This document shows, piece after piece, positions 25,505 to 35,176 of a DNA stretch of 64,000 nt. A program made the translations under genes and the position numbers. The notes beneath the pieces were generated by a model. That model saw only the letters and a list, made by a program, of their open reading frames with translations, made no database searches and was not told where the DNA came from. Source of the stretch: Pseudomonas sichuanensis (GTDB lineage: Bacteria; Pseudomonadota; Gammaproteobacteria; Pseudomonadales; Pseudomonadaceae); assembly GCF_003231305.1 (NCBI RefSeq), contig NZ_QKVM01000008.1, forward strand, positions 79,343 through 143,342. The letters are read 5' to 3'. Numbering within the stretch: position 1 is the first letter of the stretch; each line of letters begins with the position of its first letter.

Positions 25505-25610
25505 GGCCCTATCGCGGGGCAAGCCCGCTCCCACGCTGCCTTGGGGCAGCTCACAGCATGTCGTGGGAGCGGCGGTGCGCCGATGCGACTTGCCCCGCGA
25601 CAGGGCCCGC
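25505..25610. repeat. REP pair, composite variant
   Basis: GGGCCCTATCGCGGGGCAAG... is paired with ...CTTGCCCCGCGACAGGGCCC. The right unit is the extended variant carrying GCGGCGGTGCGCCGATGCGA, seen again at 43904-44036. It separates the regulator gene from the convergent ABC transporter gene. Confidence 0.8.
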
Positions 25611-25615
25611 ACAGC

Positions 25616-26377
25616 TCACCTCAAGGCCCGATCCACCAACACCTGCAAACGCCCCCGCGAACAGCGCTCCACCCGCGCCTCGACGCCATACACCTCGGCC
25701 AGCAACCCCGGCACCAGCACCTGCTCCGGTGTACCGCAGGCCACCACCCGCCCCGCACTGAGCACCACCAGCCAGTCGGCATGGCTGGCCGCGAGGTTGA
25801 TGTCGTGCAGCACCGCCACCGCCAGCAAGCGATGGGCGACAACCCGCTCACGCAGCGCATCCATCACCCGCAACTGGTAATGCAGGTCCAGCGCGCTGGT
25901 AGGCTCGTCCAGCAGCAACACCCGAGGGTTGCGCGCCAGCAGTTGAGCCAGCGCCACCAGTTGCCGCTGCCCCCCGGACAAGCTGGCCAACGGCTGCTCG
26001 GCCAGGTGCTCGATCCCCAACCGGCGCAGCGCCTCGAACGCCGTACCCAGCGGGTTGTCGGCCCCGCCCACGCGCAAACCGACGATGATGCTTTCCAGCA
26101 CCCCCAGGGCGATCCCCGGGGGCAGTTGCTGGGGCATATAGGCCAGCCGTCGCGAGCGCTCGGCAACGCCCAGCCGGGTCACCTCATCACCGTCCAGCGT
26201 CAGCGAACCCTGCATGGGTTCAAGCCCCGCCAACGCCCGCAGCAAGGTCGACTTGCCCGCGCCGTTCGGCCCTACCAGCGCCACCAGGCTGCCGGCCGGC
26301 AACGCAGGCAAGCTGACCTGGTGCAGTACCTGCCGTGCGCCATACGCCACCGACAATCGATCGATCGACAGGCTCAC
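25616..26377 (-). CDS. Iron-siderophore/heme-type ABC transporter ATP-binding protein
   Basis: The protein is 253 aa. Walker A GPNGAGKST, signature LSGGQRQLVALAQ, Walker B VLLLDEPTSALD and the switch histidine in AVLHDINLA are all intact. It resembles FecE/BtuD-type ATPases that power import of metal chelates. Its ATG overlaps the permease stop by 4 bp. It is the last gene of the five-gene receptor-PiuC-ABC operon. Confidence 0.93.
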   Translation of the reverse strand: MSLSIDRLSVAYGARQVLHQVSLPALPAGSLVALVGPNGAGKSTLLRALAGLEPMQGSLTLDGDEVTRLGVAERSRRLAYMPQQLPPGIALGVLESIIVGLRVGGADNPLGTAFEALRRLGIEHLAEQPLASLSGGQRQLVALAQLLARNPRVLLLDEPTSALDLHYQLRVMDALRERVVAHRLLAVAVLHDINLAASHADWLVVLSAGRVVACGTPEQVLVPGLLAEVYGVEARVERCSRGRLQVLVDRALR

Positions 26378-27435
26378 AGGTTTCTCCCCCGGCGGAACAC
26401 CAGCACCACGAACACCGGCACCCCCACCAGCGCGGTGACGATGCCCACCGGCACGATCACCCCGGGCAGGATCAGCTTGCTGGCAATCGACGACAGCGAC
26501 AGCAGCAGCGCACCCACCAGCGCACTCGCCGGCAGCAGGAAGCGCTGATCCTCGCCCACCAGCAAACGGGCGATATGCGGCCCCACCAGGCCGACGAAAC
26601 CGATGGTGCCGACGAAGGCCACGGCCGTGGCCGACAGCAGGCTGATGCGCACCAGCGAGGCGAAACGCAGGCGCCGGGTATCGACACCAAAGCTGCGCGC
26701 CCGCTCCTCGCCCATGCGCAGCAGGGTCATGGCCGGCGCTGCGCGCAGCGAGAAGGGCAACAACACGGCCAGCACCAAGGCGAGGATGCCGAGCTTCTGC
26801 CAGTCGGCCCTGGCCACGCTGCCCAGGGTCCAGAACACCAACTGCTGCAGCACGTCCTCAGTCGCCAGCAGTTGCAGCAGCGACACCAGCGCATTGCAAC
26901 TGAACACCAGGGCAATGCCGAACAGCACCAGGCTCTCGACGCCGGCGCCGCGCAGCCGCGCCATGGCCTGCAGCAACACCACCGACAGGCAGGCGAAAAC
27001 GAACGCCATCAGCGTCACCTGCACGCCCGGCGCCAGCCAGGCCACCCCCAGCGGATAGGCGATGGCCAGCGACGCGCCGAGTGCCGCCGCCGACGACACG
27101 CCCAGGGTGAACGGGCTGGCCAGCGGGTTGTCGAGGATCGCCTGCATCTCGGCCCCGGCCAGGGCCAACGCGGCCCCCACCAACACCGCCATCAGCGAAT
27201 AGGGCAAGCGCACATTCCAGATGATCACCCGTTCGGTGCCGCTCAGGGTCGCGGGGTCGAGCAGCCCGTGCAGCAGTTGCCCCAGGCCCATGCCCGAGGC
27301 GCCACTGGCCAGGTCCAGCATCACCGACAGCAGCAACAGCGCCGCCAACCCCAGCACCAGCCCGCTGCGCCGCCACAGCAGGCGCCGGTAGCGCCCGGCC
27401 GCCAGGGCTGCGCCATCCTGCGCCAACGCGGTCAC
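26374..27435 (-). CDS. FecCD-family ABC transporter permease
   Basis: The 353-aa membrane protein has about 9-10 hydrophobic segments. Typical FecCD landmarks are VIIWNVRLPYSLMAVLVGAALALAG-type sequence after TM2, NPLASPFTLGVSSAAALGAS, and VGTIGFVGLVGPHIARLLVG near the C-terminus. It forms the inner-membrane channel for the imported iron complex. It overlaps the substrate-binding protein gene by 4 bp. Confidence 0.93.
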   Translation of the reverse strand: MTALAQDGAALAAGRYRRLLWRRSGLVLGLAALLLLSVMLDLASGASGMGLGQLLHGLLDPATLSGTERVIIWNVRLPYSLMAVLVGAALALAGAEMQAILDNPLASPFTLGVSSAAALGASLAIAYPLGVAWLAPGVQVTLMAFVFACLSVVLLQAMARLRGAGVESLVLFGIALVFSCNALVSLLQLLATEDVLQQLVFWTLGSVARADWQKLGILALVLAVLLPFSLRAAPAMTLLRMGEERARSFGVDTRRLRFASLVRISLLSATAVAFVGTIGFVGLVGPHIARLLVGEDQRFLLPASALVGALLLSLSSIASKLILPGVIVPVGIVTALVGVPVFVVLVFRRGRNL

Positions 27436-28544
27436 CGGGCGTCGACCCAGTACTGGCCGTCCAGGCCGATGTTCAACAGGCGATTGATCTCGGCCAGGGT
27501 GGCCTGCGGGTCGAGGTCCTTGAAACGCTCGGGATGAATCCAGCGCGCCATGGCTTCGATGGCAAGGATGTTGAACGGCGAGTTGTAGAAGTCATGCCAC
27601 AAGCCATGAGCCTGCCCGGCCTGGATCGGCCGCAGCGGCGCGAACTCGGGCCGGGCAGTGATGTGCGCCAGGCTCTGGCGCGCGGTGTCGGTGGCCACGC
27701 CGGCCCCCAGCAGCACACCCGGCGCACGGTTGCCGGTGGCGATGTACACATCGGGGTCGGCCTGCAGCACGTACTCGACACTCACGTCGCCCACTGCGCC
27801 AGGCACCACATCGGCGCCGATGTTATGCCCGCCGACAGCCGCCACCAGGCTGCCCAGCCCACTCTTGCCAGTGGTGTGCCCCGGCGCCTGCCAAACCCCG
27901 GCCAGCAGTTCGAGGAAGACCTTCGGCCGCTGGCGGTCGGGCAGCCCGGCCACCGCATCGGTGACCTGTTTCAGGTGCCGGTCATACAGGCTCAGGTATT
28001 GCTCGGCCTGCTGTTCACGGTCGAGCAATGTGCCGAGCGCACGCAGGCTGACCCGGGTGTTCTCGATCGGGTGCACGCGAAAGTCGATGAACAGCACCGG
28101 CACCCCGGCCTTGGCCAGCAGGTCGGCCACCGGGCTGTGCTGGGTCGGACCCTCACCGGCGATGCTGAACACCGCCAGGTCTGGCTTCAACGCCAGGATC
28201 TGCTCGGCGCTGACGCTCTGCTCCGAGGCCTGGCCGATCAACGGCAGCTTGCCGATCTGCGGATAGCGCTGGGCGTACGCCGCATAGGTGTGCGGGTCGA
28301 GCAGACGCATGTCGTTCTGCCAGCCGACCACCCGCCCGAAGGGGTTGTCGCGGTCGAGCAAGGCCAGGGCGAAGAACAGCCGGCCTTCGCCGAGCACGAT
28401 ACGCTGCGGCGTTTGCGCGACCGTGACCGTGCGCCCGAGCACATCGGTGACCTGCACCGCACTGGCCGGTTGCGCCAGGCCCAGCCAGGCACCGAGCATC
28501 AAGGGCAGCGCCAGCAGGCGCCGCCAGGAAGCGGGTTGAATCAT
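27432..28544 (-). CDS. Periplasmic iron-chelate binding protein of an ABC importer
   Basis: The 370-aa protein has a signal peptide (basic start, hydrophobic core, cleavage near QPASA-VQ). The rest is a class III (FecB/BtuF-like) binding protein: VTDVLGRTVTVAQTPQRIVLG at the mature N-terminus, EQILALKPDLAVFS in the first lobe, a backbone helix, and EYVLQADPDVYIATG in the second lobe. It delivers the iron complex to the FecCD permease. It starts 16 bp after the PiuC gene stop, in the same operon as the TonB receptor. Confidence 0.9.
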   Translation of the reverse strand: MIQPASWRRLLALPLMLGAWLGLAQPASAVQVTDVLGRTVTVAQTPQRIVLGEGRLFFALALLDRDNPFGRVVGWQNDMRLLDPHTYAAYAQRYPQIGKLPLIGQASEQSVSAEQILALKPDLAVFSIAGEGPTQHSPVADLLAKAGVPVLFIDFRVHPIENTRVSLRALGTLLDREQQAEQYLSLYDRHLKQVTDAVAGLPDRQRPKVFLELLAGVWQAPGHTTGKSGLGSLVAAVGGHNIGADVVPGAVGDVSVEYVLQADPDVYIATGNRAPGVLLGAGVATDTARQSLAHITARPEFAPLRPIQAGQAHGLWHDFYNSPFNILAIEAMARWIHPERFKDLDPQATLAEINRLLNIGLDGQYWVDAR

Positions 28545-28560
28545 CGGTGACCTCCCAAGG

Positions 28561-29241
28561 TCAGGTGTCGCCCCAGCGACGGAGCAGGTTGTGGTACACG
28601 CCGGTCAGCTCCAGCAACGAACCGGCGTCGGCCTTTTGTGCGGTCAGGCGCTGGATCGCCACGTCCATGTCCAGCAGCAGACTGCGCTGGCTGTCCTCGC
28701 GCACCAGGCTTTCGATCCAGAAAAACGCCGCCAGCCGCTCGCCTCGGGTCACCGGCGTCACCCGGTGCACACTGCTGCCCGGGTACAGCACCAGGTGCCC
28801 GGCCGGCAACTTGACCTGGCGCTCGCCGAAGGTGTCGCGGATCACCAGTTCACCGCCGTCGTAGCTGTCCGGTTCAGCCAGGAACAAGGTCGCCGACAGG
28901 TCGGTACGCACCCGCTCGCGCACACCCTTGATGCCGCGGATGGCGTTGTCGATGTGAAAGCCGAACCCCTCGCCCGCCCCATAGCGATTGAACAGTGGCG
29001 GGTAGATGCGCTTGGGCAGGGCGGCGGACATGAACAGCGGGTTGTCCGACAGCCGCTGCAGGATCAGCCCGCCCAGCTGACGGGCGACCGGGGCGTCCTC
29101 GTCCAGCTGGCGGTTGTGCTTGGCCTGGGCCGACTGCACACCGGCCGTGGCCTTGCCATCGACCCAGGGCTGCGCCAGCAATTGCTGGCGCACTTCGCGC
29201 AGTTCGTCGGCGCTGAACAGGTTTGCGATCTGCACCAGCAT
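28561..29241 (-). CDS. piuC: PKHD-type Fe(II)/2-oxoglutarate dioxygenase
   Basis: The 226-aa protein matches the PiuC/YbiX family in length. The facial triad is seen as H96-I-D98 in FGFHIDNAI and H159 in [13 protein letters not shown], with R169 in [12 protein letters not shown] to bind 2-oxoglutarate. PiuC is iron-regulated and typically sits next to a catecholate siderophore receptor. Its substrate is not settled, though a role in handling the imported siderophore is proposed. The ATG overlaps the receptor stop by 1 nt (TGATG). Confidence 0.93.
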   Translation of the reverse strand: MLVQIANLFSADELREVRQQLLAQPWVDGKATAGVQSAQAKHNRQLDEDAPVARQLGGLILQRLSDNPLFMSAALPKRIYPPLFNRYGAGEGFGFHIDNAIRGIKGVRERVRTDLSATLFLAEPDSYDGGELVIRDTFGERQVKLPAGHLVLYPGSSVHRVTPVTRGERLAAFFWIESLVREDSQRSLLLDMDVAIQRLTAQKADAGSLLELTGVYHNLLRRWGDT

Positions 29242-31568
29242 CAGAAGCTGTAATCCACGCTGGCGGTCAGGGTGCGCCCGGCCCCCGGCACGCCGTACAG
29301 CTGGAAGCCGTCGAGCGAGGCGCCGACGCGGCTGTAGTAGAAGGTGTTGAACAGGTTCGACACGTTCAGGTTGAGCGTGGTCTGGCTGTCGACCTTGTAG
29401 CGCGCCGCCAGGCTGTGCAACCAGTAGGACGGCGCCTTCTCATGGTCGCGGGTGTAGACCGTGTAGACCCCGGTCGGGCCGTTGGCGTAGCTGCTGTTGT
29501 TGTTCAGCCCGCCGACGTACTTGTTGTCGCTGTAGCGGCGCCGGCCCACGTAGTCGGCCCCGTAGCTGACGCTGAGCTGGTCGGTGAGGTCGTAGGTGGT
29601 CCACAGGTTGGCGGTCAGGTCGGGGACGTTCTTGGCTTCCTCGCCCTTGTTGGCGCCCTTGGTCTGGCGGCTCTTCATCGCGGCGAAACCGGCATAGGCC
29701 GACCAGCGCTGGGTGAGCTGCCCCTGCAGGCCCAGTTCCAGGCCATCGACCCGCTTGGCCGGCAGCGCACGCACCGGCGAGGTCTCGCCCTCGCTGTATT
29801 CCCAGCTGTCTTCGAGCTCGGTGCGAAACAGCGCGGCAGTCAGGTTCAGGCGCTCGTCGAGCAGTTCCCACTTGGTGCCCAGCTCGTAGGTTTTCGATAC
29901 CGCCGGCTTGTAGGCCTCGGTGCTGGCCGCGCCGTAGATCTGGTTGTTGGTGCTGGCCCCCACCGCCGACGGCTGCGCGGCCTGGCTGTAGGACAGGTAG
30001 ATGCTGCCGTTGGGCAGCGGCTTGTAGACCACCCCGGCACGCCCGCCAAAAGCATCGTCGCGGCTACTGCTGCTGCCGGTGGAGCGCTCGCTGTCGACCT
30101 GCCAGTGGTCGTACCGCAGGGCCAGCAGCAGTTGCCATTGCGGGTCCAGGGTGAGGGTGTCGGAAGCGTACAGGGCCGCGTCCTTCACGACGCTGCGCGG
30201 GTCGCCGTAGCCCTTGTCGGTGCGGGTCGAGGCAAAGCTGTGGGCCGGGTCGGACAGGTTGAAGAACATCGAGCCGTCCGGCACCTTCATGCTCTTGTGC
30301 AGGCCGCCGTAGGTTTCGCGGTACAGCTCGACCCCCGTCACGGCCTCGTGGTGAATGCCACCGGTGTCGAGGTTGAAGCGCAGGTCGGTCTGGTTGTCGA
30401 CGATCTCGTAGCGCTTGGACAGGCCGAAGTCGCTGCCGCGCAGGTAGCCGTAGCCACTGGCGCTGTTGGCGTAGTCGGTGTAGGCGCTGATGCCGTTGAT
30501 CGAGCTGCGCGGCCCCAGCCCGACATAGCCCAGGCTGGCGCAGCGGGTGCCGGTGCAGGTGCGGCTGCCGTCGGCATTGGCGGCGACGAAACGGGCCGGC
30601 GACAGCACGGCCCAGTTGTCGGTCTGCTGCCAGCGCAATTGGTTGCGCAGGGTCAGGTCGTCGCTGAAGTCGTGCTCGAACAGGCCGGTCAGCGAGCGGG
30701 TTTCGCTGCGTTGGGTATACAGGCTCGAATCGCCGTACCAGGCATCGCGGTCGACGCCCGGCATGCGCTTGCCATCGGTGCCGCGCTGGATCGGTACGCC
30801 GCCATCGGGGGTGTTGCGGTCTTTCTGGTAGAACGCATCGAGCCACAGCCGAGTGTCGGTGCCCAGGCCGAAACCGAACGAGGTGGCCAGGCCCCAGCGG
30901 TCGTAGTCCACCTCGTCGCGCTCGGACACCGCGTTGTAGTGCTTCATCAGGTTGACGCGCACGGCGCTGGTGTCATTGAGCTGGCGGTTGACGTCGGCGG
31001 TCAGGCGCTTGTAGTTGTCCGTGCCGATGCCGGCCGAGAGCTTGCCGGCATCACCCAGGTGCGCACGCTTGCTGACCAGGTTGACGCTGCCGCCCACGGC
31101 CGACACGCCCGACTCCACGGAGCCGGTGCCCTTGTAGACCTCGGCCTGCTCCAGGTTGAAGGTATCGTTGCGGCTGGCCATGCCGGCGTCGCGCACGCCA
31201 TCGACGGTCATGCTCTGCTCGGCGGCAAAACCACGAATAGAGAACAGGTCGCCCCAGCCCAGGTTGCCCTCACCCGACATGAAGGTGATGCCCGGCACAT
31301 TGCGCAACACGTCCTGCAGGCTCTGTGCGTTCTGCTCCTCCAGCACCGCGCGCGGCACCACGCTGATGCTCTGCGGCGCATCCAGCAAGGGCGTGGTGAT
31401 CTTGCTCGAGGTCACCGTGTCGACCTTGTAGCGGTCCTGCTTGCCGTCCACCCGGGTGGCGGGCAGGTCGAGCGTGTCGGCCAGGGCTGGCAGGGCGCAG
31501 GCGCCCAGCATCAGGCCGAAGGCCGGCGCCAGGGTCGCCGGGAGGCGCGGGGAGGATGCGTGGGGCAT
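29241..31568 (-). CDS. TonB-dependent catecholate siderophore receptor (PiuA/Fiu-like)
   Basis: The protein is 775 aa. A signal peptide ends near ALPALA-DT. The plug domain shows [52 protein letters not shown] and [15 protein letters not shown]. The remaining sequence is a 22-strand barrel ending in the outer-membrane signature ASVDYSF with terminal F. The best family fit is the Fiu/PiuA group that imports Fe(III)-catecholates. It heads an operon with piuC and an ABC importer, and is divergent from a two-component system, as for PirA-PirRS-type control. AAGGA precedes the ATG. Confidence 0.92.
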   Translation of the reverse strand: MPHASSPRLPATLAPAFGLMLGACALPALADTLDLPATRVDGKQDRYKVDTVTSSKITTPLLDAPQSISVVPRAVLEEQNAQSLQDVLRNVPGITFMSGEGNLGWGDLFSIRGFAAEQSMTVDGVRDAGMASRNDTFNLEQAEVYKGTGSVESGVSAVGGSVNLVSKRAHLGDAGKLSAGIGTDNYKRLTADVNRQLNDTSAVRVNLMKHYNAVSERDEVDYDRWGLATSFGFGLGTDTRLWLDAFYQKDRNTPDGGVPIQRGTDGKRMPGVDRDAWYGDSSLYTQRSETRSLTGLFEHDFSDDLTLRNQLRWQQTDNWAVLSPARFVAANADGSRTCTGTRCASLGYVGLGPRSSINGISAYTDYANSASGYGYLRGSDFGLSKRYEIVDNQTDLRFNLDTGGIHHEAVTGVELYRETYGGLHKSMKVPDGSMFFNLSDPAHSFASTRTDKGYGDPRSVVKDAALYASDTLTLDPQWQLLLALRYDHWQVDSERSTGSSSSRDDAFGGRAGVVYKPLPNGSIYLSYSQAAQPSAVGASTNNQIYGAASTEAYKPAVSKTYELGTKWELLDERLNLTAALFRTELEDSWEYSEGETSPVRALPAKRVDGLELGLQGQLTQRWSAYAGFAAMKSRQTKGANKGEEAKNVPDLTANLWTTYDLTDQLSVSYGADYVGRRRYSDNKYVGGLNNNSSYANGPTGVYTVYTRDHEKAPSYWLHSLAARYKVDSQTTLNLNVSNLFNTFYYSRVGASLDGFQLYGVPGAGRTLTASVDYSF

Positions 31569-31579
31569 GTGAAGTCCTT

Positions 31580-31600
31580 AAAGAAAATCAGTCGCATTTG
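31580..31600 (-). promoter_or_regulatory. Possible Fur-box-like sequence upstream of the TonB receptor
   Basis: Read on the minus strand, CAAATGCGACTGATTTTCTTT lies just upstream of the receptor ATG. It partly resembles pseudomonad Fur boxes (AATGCGAAT-ATTCTC type). The match is imperfect and was judged by eye. Confidence 0.3.
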
Positions 31601-31750
31601 AGTGGCGTGATTCTAATGACGGCCCCACGCCATCTTGTGTGCGCAAATGTACGGCGCGGCAGGCCGGCGGTCGCCCAACACATTCCGTTACATTCGTGGA
31701 GGCAAGCGCGGTGTAAGGTGCCCTGCGCTACCCACCTACAGGCCCGCCCC

Positions 31751-32473
31751 ATGTCCAAGCCCGACCACATCCTGATCGTCGATGACGACCCCGAGATCCG
31801 CCAGTTGCTGTCCCTCTACCTGGAAGAAGCCGGCCTGCGCACTTCGGTGGCGGCCCATGGCCGCGACATGCGCCGCTGCCTGGCCGAACGCCTGGTCGAC
31901 CTGGTGGTGCTGGACCTGATGCTGCCTGGCGAAGACGGCCTGACCCTGTGCCGCGAGCTGCGGGTGCAGAGCAATATCCCGGTGATCATGCTGACCGCCC
32001 GCGGCACCCTGGTGGACCGCATCGTCGGCCTGGAGATGGGCGCCGACGACTACCTGGCCAAGCCGTTCGACCCGCGCGAGCTGCTGGCGCGGATCAAGGT
32101 GGTGCTGCGCCGGACCCAGAGCTTCCCCGAGCGTGCCCGTGTGGACGAAGCCAGCCAGCTGCGCTTCGCCGGCTGGCGCCTGGACACCGCCACCCGCCAG
32201 CTGCGCTCGCCCGATGGCCTGGTGGTCAGCCTGGGCAGTTCCAATTACCGCTTGCTGCGGCTGTTCCTGCAGCACCCCAACCGCGCCCTGAGCCGCGATT
32301 TTTTGCTCAACCATGTATTCGACCGCGAGCGCGAACCCTTCGACCGCAGCATCGATGTGTGCGTCAGCCGTCTGCGCCAGCACCTGGGCGACCACCCGCG
32401 CAACCCGGCGCTGATCCGCACCGTGCGCAACGAGGGTTACATGCTCACGGTCAATGACGTGGCCAGCGAATGA
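31751..32473 (+). CDS. OmpR-family response regulator (PirR-like)
   Basis: The protein is 240 aa. The receiver domain has the acidic pair in LIVDDDPEIRQLL, phospho-acceptor D in LVVLDLMLPGEDG, and K in DDYLAKPFDPREL. The C-terminal winged helix ends with the OmpR hallmark VRNEGYML. The ATG at 31751 was chosen; upstream codons in frame have no support. Its stop overlaps the kinase start by 4 bp. Divergent position suggests it activates the receptor operon under iron limitation, like PirR; this is inference. Confidence 0.9.
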   Translation: MSKPDHILIVDDDPEIRQLLSLYLEEAGLRTSVAAHGRDMRRCLAERLVDLVVLDLMLPGEDGLTLCRELRVQSNIPVIMLTARGTLVDRIVGLEMGADDYLAKPFDPRELLARIKVVLRRTQSFPERARVDEASQLRFAGWRLDTATRQLRSPDGLVVSLGSSNYRLLRLFLQHPNRALSRDFLLNHVFDREREPFDRSIDVCVSRLRQHLGDHPRNPALIRTVRNEGYMLTVNDVASE

Positions 32474-33843
32474 AACGCGGCTGGCCACGTTCGCTGCATG
32501 GCCGCCTGGTGCTGATCCTGGTCGGTGGCATGCTCGCCTCGCAGTTGCTCACCAGCAGCATCTGGTACGAAGTGCGCCAGACCCAGGTGCTGGAGATCCC
32601 CCTGCGCCTGCTCGCCGGGCGCCTTGCCGACCTGTTGCAGGTGGCCCGCGAGCGGCCGGCGCAGTTGCCGGTGTTGCTCGAAGGCATGACGTCGTCGCGC
32701 TGGCAGCAGTTGCCGGCAGCGCCGACCGGGCTCGCCCAGGCGACGCCCGAGCAGGACGCACTGCTGCGCCGGCTGCTCAGCGAACGCACCGGCGCGCCGG
32801 CGCCCCTGCGCCTGCTGCACCTGCAACTGCTCGCCCCCGACAACCAGCCCGGTGGCGCCGGCCTGCTGATGCGTGGGGCGCCGGCCAGTGTGCGCAGCGT
32901 GGTCGAGCTGACCCTGCCCGACGGCCAGGTGCTGTACCTGCAAAGCACCGAAGACCAGGGTTGGCGCAGCGCCTCGATCGGCTCGCTGGTGTTCGATTTC
33001 CTGCTGCGCATCTACCTGCTGCGCACCGTGGTGGTGGTGGTGCTGGCCTTGATCGCGGTGCGTATCGCCCTGCGCCCGCTCAGGCAGATGGCCGCCGCCG
33101 CCGAAGCCCTGGGCCAGGATATCCACCGCCCGCCGCTGAGCCTCGATGGCCCCCAGGAAGTGCGCCAGGCGGCCCAGGCATTCAACGCCATGCAGCAACG
33201 GCTGATCGACAGCATCGCCGAGCGCACCCGTTTCTTTGCCGCCGTGTCCCACGACCTGCGCACGCCAATCACCCGCCTGCGCCTGCGCACCGAACTGCTG
33301 GGGCAGGAGAACCTGCGCCAGCGCTTTCGCGCTGACCTGCAGCAGATGGAAGACATGGTGGCCGCCAGCCTGGACTTCCTGCGCAGTGGCGAGCTGGAAA
33401 ATGCCCGCGAGCCTGTGGATATCGACGCGCTGCTGCGCGCCCTGCAGGCCGACTTCGAAGACCTCGGTGGCGAGCTGTGCCTGCACGGCCAGGCCCGCCC
33501 GCTCAACGCCCATGCCAGCGGCCTGCGCCGCTGCCTGCAGAACCTGCTGGACAACGCCCACCGGCATGCGCCGGGGCCTGTGGATATCGAGGTGCACGAT
33601 AGCCCGGAGCGCTTGCGTATCCAGGTGGGTGACCGTGGGCCGGGTATCGACGGCGAGCACCTGGGCCAGGTGTTGGAGCCGTTCTATCAGGTTGACCCGT
33701 CGCGCAGTGGTGGGGGGCATGGCCTGGGGTTGAGCATTGCTGCCGGTATCGCCAGTGCCCATGGGGGTTCGCTGACACTGGGGCCGCGATTGGGGGGTGG
33801 GTTGCTGGTTACTGTGGATTTGCCTCGGGTGTGTGGGGCGTGA
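32470..33843 (+). CDS. Sensor histidine kinase (PirS-like)
   Basis: The protein is 457 aa with an N-terminal TM, a periplasmic region of about 140 residues, a second TM (YLLRTVVVVVLALIAVRIAL), and HAMP. HisKA has the H-box FFAAVSHDLRTPITRL. The HATPase domain has an N-box LLDNAHRHAP, a G1 box DRGPGIDGEHL and a G2 box GGGHGLGLSIAAG. It is coupled to the response regulator by an ATGA overlap. Confidence 0.92.
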   Translation: MKRGWPRSLHGRLVLILVGGMLASQLLTSSIWYEVRQTQVLEIPLRLLAGRLADLLQVARERPAQLPVLLEGMTSSRWQQLPAAPTGLAQATPEQDALLRRLLSERTGAPAPLRLLHLQLLAPDNQPGGAGLLMRGAPASVRSVVELTLPDGQVLYLQSTEDQGWRSASIGSLVFDFLLRIYLLRTVVVVVLALIAVRIALRPLRQMAAAAEALGQDIHRPPLSLDGPQEVRQAAQAFNAMQQRLIDSIAERTRFFAAVSHDLRTPITRLRLRTELLGQENLRQRFRADLQQMEDMVAASLDFLRSGELENAREPVDIDALLRALQADFEDLGGELCLHGQARPLNAHASGLRRCLQNLLDNAHRHAPGPVDIEVHDSPERLRIQVGDRGPGIDGEHLGQVLEPFYQVDPSRSGGGHGLGLSIAAGIASAHGGSLTLGPRLGGGLLVTVDLPRVCGA

Positions 33844-33886
33844 AGGGTTGGGGGCGGTGATGGGGTGCTGGTGTTTGTCGACAGAG

Positions 33887-33946
33887 TTGCAGCGCCTGTG
33901 AGATCGAGCGCCGCGCGGGCGGCGCTCGATCTCATAGGCGCTGCAA
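33887..33946. repeat. Large perfect-but-one palindrome (28-bp arms)
   Basis: TTGCAGCGCCTGTGAGATCG... (33887-33914) pairs with ...CGATCTCATAGGCGCTGCAA (33919-33946) around a 4-nt loop with one mismatch. It lies between convergent genes and can fold as a strong hairpin, so it may end transcription from both sides. It differs from the GGGGCAAGCCCGC-type REPs and looks like a second palindromic repeat family. Confidence 0.75.
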
Positions 33947-34032
33947 AACCATCGGCAAGCACCTGATCGCCCAAACGCGATCACATGATGAACACCCAAA
34001 CTGCCCATGCCCCAAAAGCCCTGCTCTAGGGC

Positions 34033-35043
34033 TCACCAACTCAAGCAAATCTTGCCGAAATGCCTGTTGCTCTCCTGATACCTGAACGCCTCGACGATCT
34101 GCTCCAACTCAAAGTGCTTGTCCACCACCGGCCGCAAGCCGTTGGCATCGATAGCGCGAACCATCGCCTGCTGCTGCTCGCGACAACCCACCAGCACCCC
34201 TTGCAGGCGAATCTGCCGCACCAGCGCCTGAACCAACGGCAACTGCCCGGCCACGCCGGTGAGGATACCGATCAACGACACATGGCCACCAATGCGTGCG
34301 GCGATCATCGATTGCTCGAGCGTGGCCGGGCCGCCCACTTCGATCACATGATCGACACCGCGGTTGTCGGTGAGCGCACGCACCTGCTCGCCCCACGCCG
34401 GGGTGGTCTTGTAGTTGATCAGGTGGTCGGCGCCCAGCGCCTTGAGGCGTTCGAGCTTGGCATCGCTGGACGAGGTGGCGATCACCGTGGCGCCGGCCAG
34501 CTTGGCGAACTGCAGGGCAAAGATCGAAACGCCGCCGGTGCCCTGCACCAGCACGGTGTCGCCGGGCTTGAGGTGGTCGTCGCTCATCAGCGCGCGCCAG
34601 GCGGTAAGGCCGGCGGTGGTCAGGGTGGCCGCCTCGGCGTGGCTGTAGCCTTTGGGGGCGTGGGTGAAGGACGTGGCGCGGGCGGTCACCTGCTCGCGGG
34701 CATAGCCGTCGATACCGTCGCCGGGCACGCTGGCGAAGCCTTCGACCTGGGCCTGGCCAGCGAGCCAGTCGGGGAAGAAGGTGCTGACCACCGCATCGCC
34801 GACCTTGAACTCGGTGACCCCGGCACCGACCGCGATCACCTCGCCGGCGCCATCGGCCATGGGGATGCGCCGCTCGCTCGGGCCCCACATGCCGCTGACC
34901 ACGGCGAAGTCGTGGTAGTTGAGGGAACTGGCGTGCAGGTGCACGGTGATTTCGCCGGCGCTGGGCGCGGCAGCCTCGCTGGTGCCGACCTGGACCTTGT
35001 CGTAGCCGCCGCCGGGGAGGACGTAGATGGCCTTGGTGCTCAT
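34033..35043 (-). CDS. Zinc-type/quinone oxidoreductase-like alcohol dehydrogenase (MDR superfamily)
   Basis: The protein is 336 aa. The N-terminal GroES-like domain contains LNYHDFAVVSG and MADGAGEVIAVGAGVTEFKVGD. The Rossmann domain shows VLVQGTGGVSIFALQFAKLAGA, the NAD(P)-binding glycine motif. Catalytic-zinc cysteines of classic ADHs are not in their usual places, so a zinc-independent NADPH:quinone or enone reductase is likely. The ATG at 35043 has GGAG upstream. It stands alone between a palindrome and a REP pair. Confidence 0.85.
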   Translation of the reverse strand: MSTKAIYVLPGGGYDKVQVGTSEAAAPSAGEITVHLHASSLNYHDFAVVSGMWGPSERRIPMADGAGEVIAVGAGVTEFKVGDAVVSTFFPDWLAGQAQVEGFASVPGDGIDGYAREQVTARATSFTHAPKGYSHAEAATLTTAGLTAWRALMSDDHLKPGDTVLVQGTGGVSIFALQFAKLAGATVIATSSSDAKLERLKALGADHLINYKTTPAWGEQVRALTDNRGVDHVIEVGGPATLEQSMIAARIGGHVSLIGILTGVAGQLPLVQALVRQIRLQGVLVGCREQQQAMVRAIDANGLRPVVDKHFELEQIVEAFRYQESNRHFGKICLSW

Positions 35044-35096
35044 TCGCTGGGTCTCCATTGGGGTAAAGGTGCAGAGCAGCTTAGACAGGTCTGACC

Positions 35097-35171
35097 GATC
35101 GCGGGGCAAGCCCGCTCCCACGTGCCCGCGCGTCCCTGCCTGCGCGTGGGAGCGGGCTTGCCCCGCGATTG
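35097..35171. repeat. REP pair upstream of the MDR gene
   Basis: GATCGCGGGGCAAGCCCGCTCCCACG and its inverted copy face each other across about 20 bp. Confidence 0.85.
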
Positions 35172-35176
35172 GGCCA

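Noticed and set aside
26335..27537. Long plus-strand frame antisense to the ABC transporter genes
   Set aside because: The composition (Q, H, R, G repeats) is typical of a shadow frame in GC-rich DNA; the minus strand has clear permease and ATPase motifs.
29223..31601. 792-codon plus-strand frame antisense to the TonB receptor
   Set aside because: Low-complexity A/V/G/Q sequence with no domains. The receptor on the minus strand has signal peptide, plug and barrel features.
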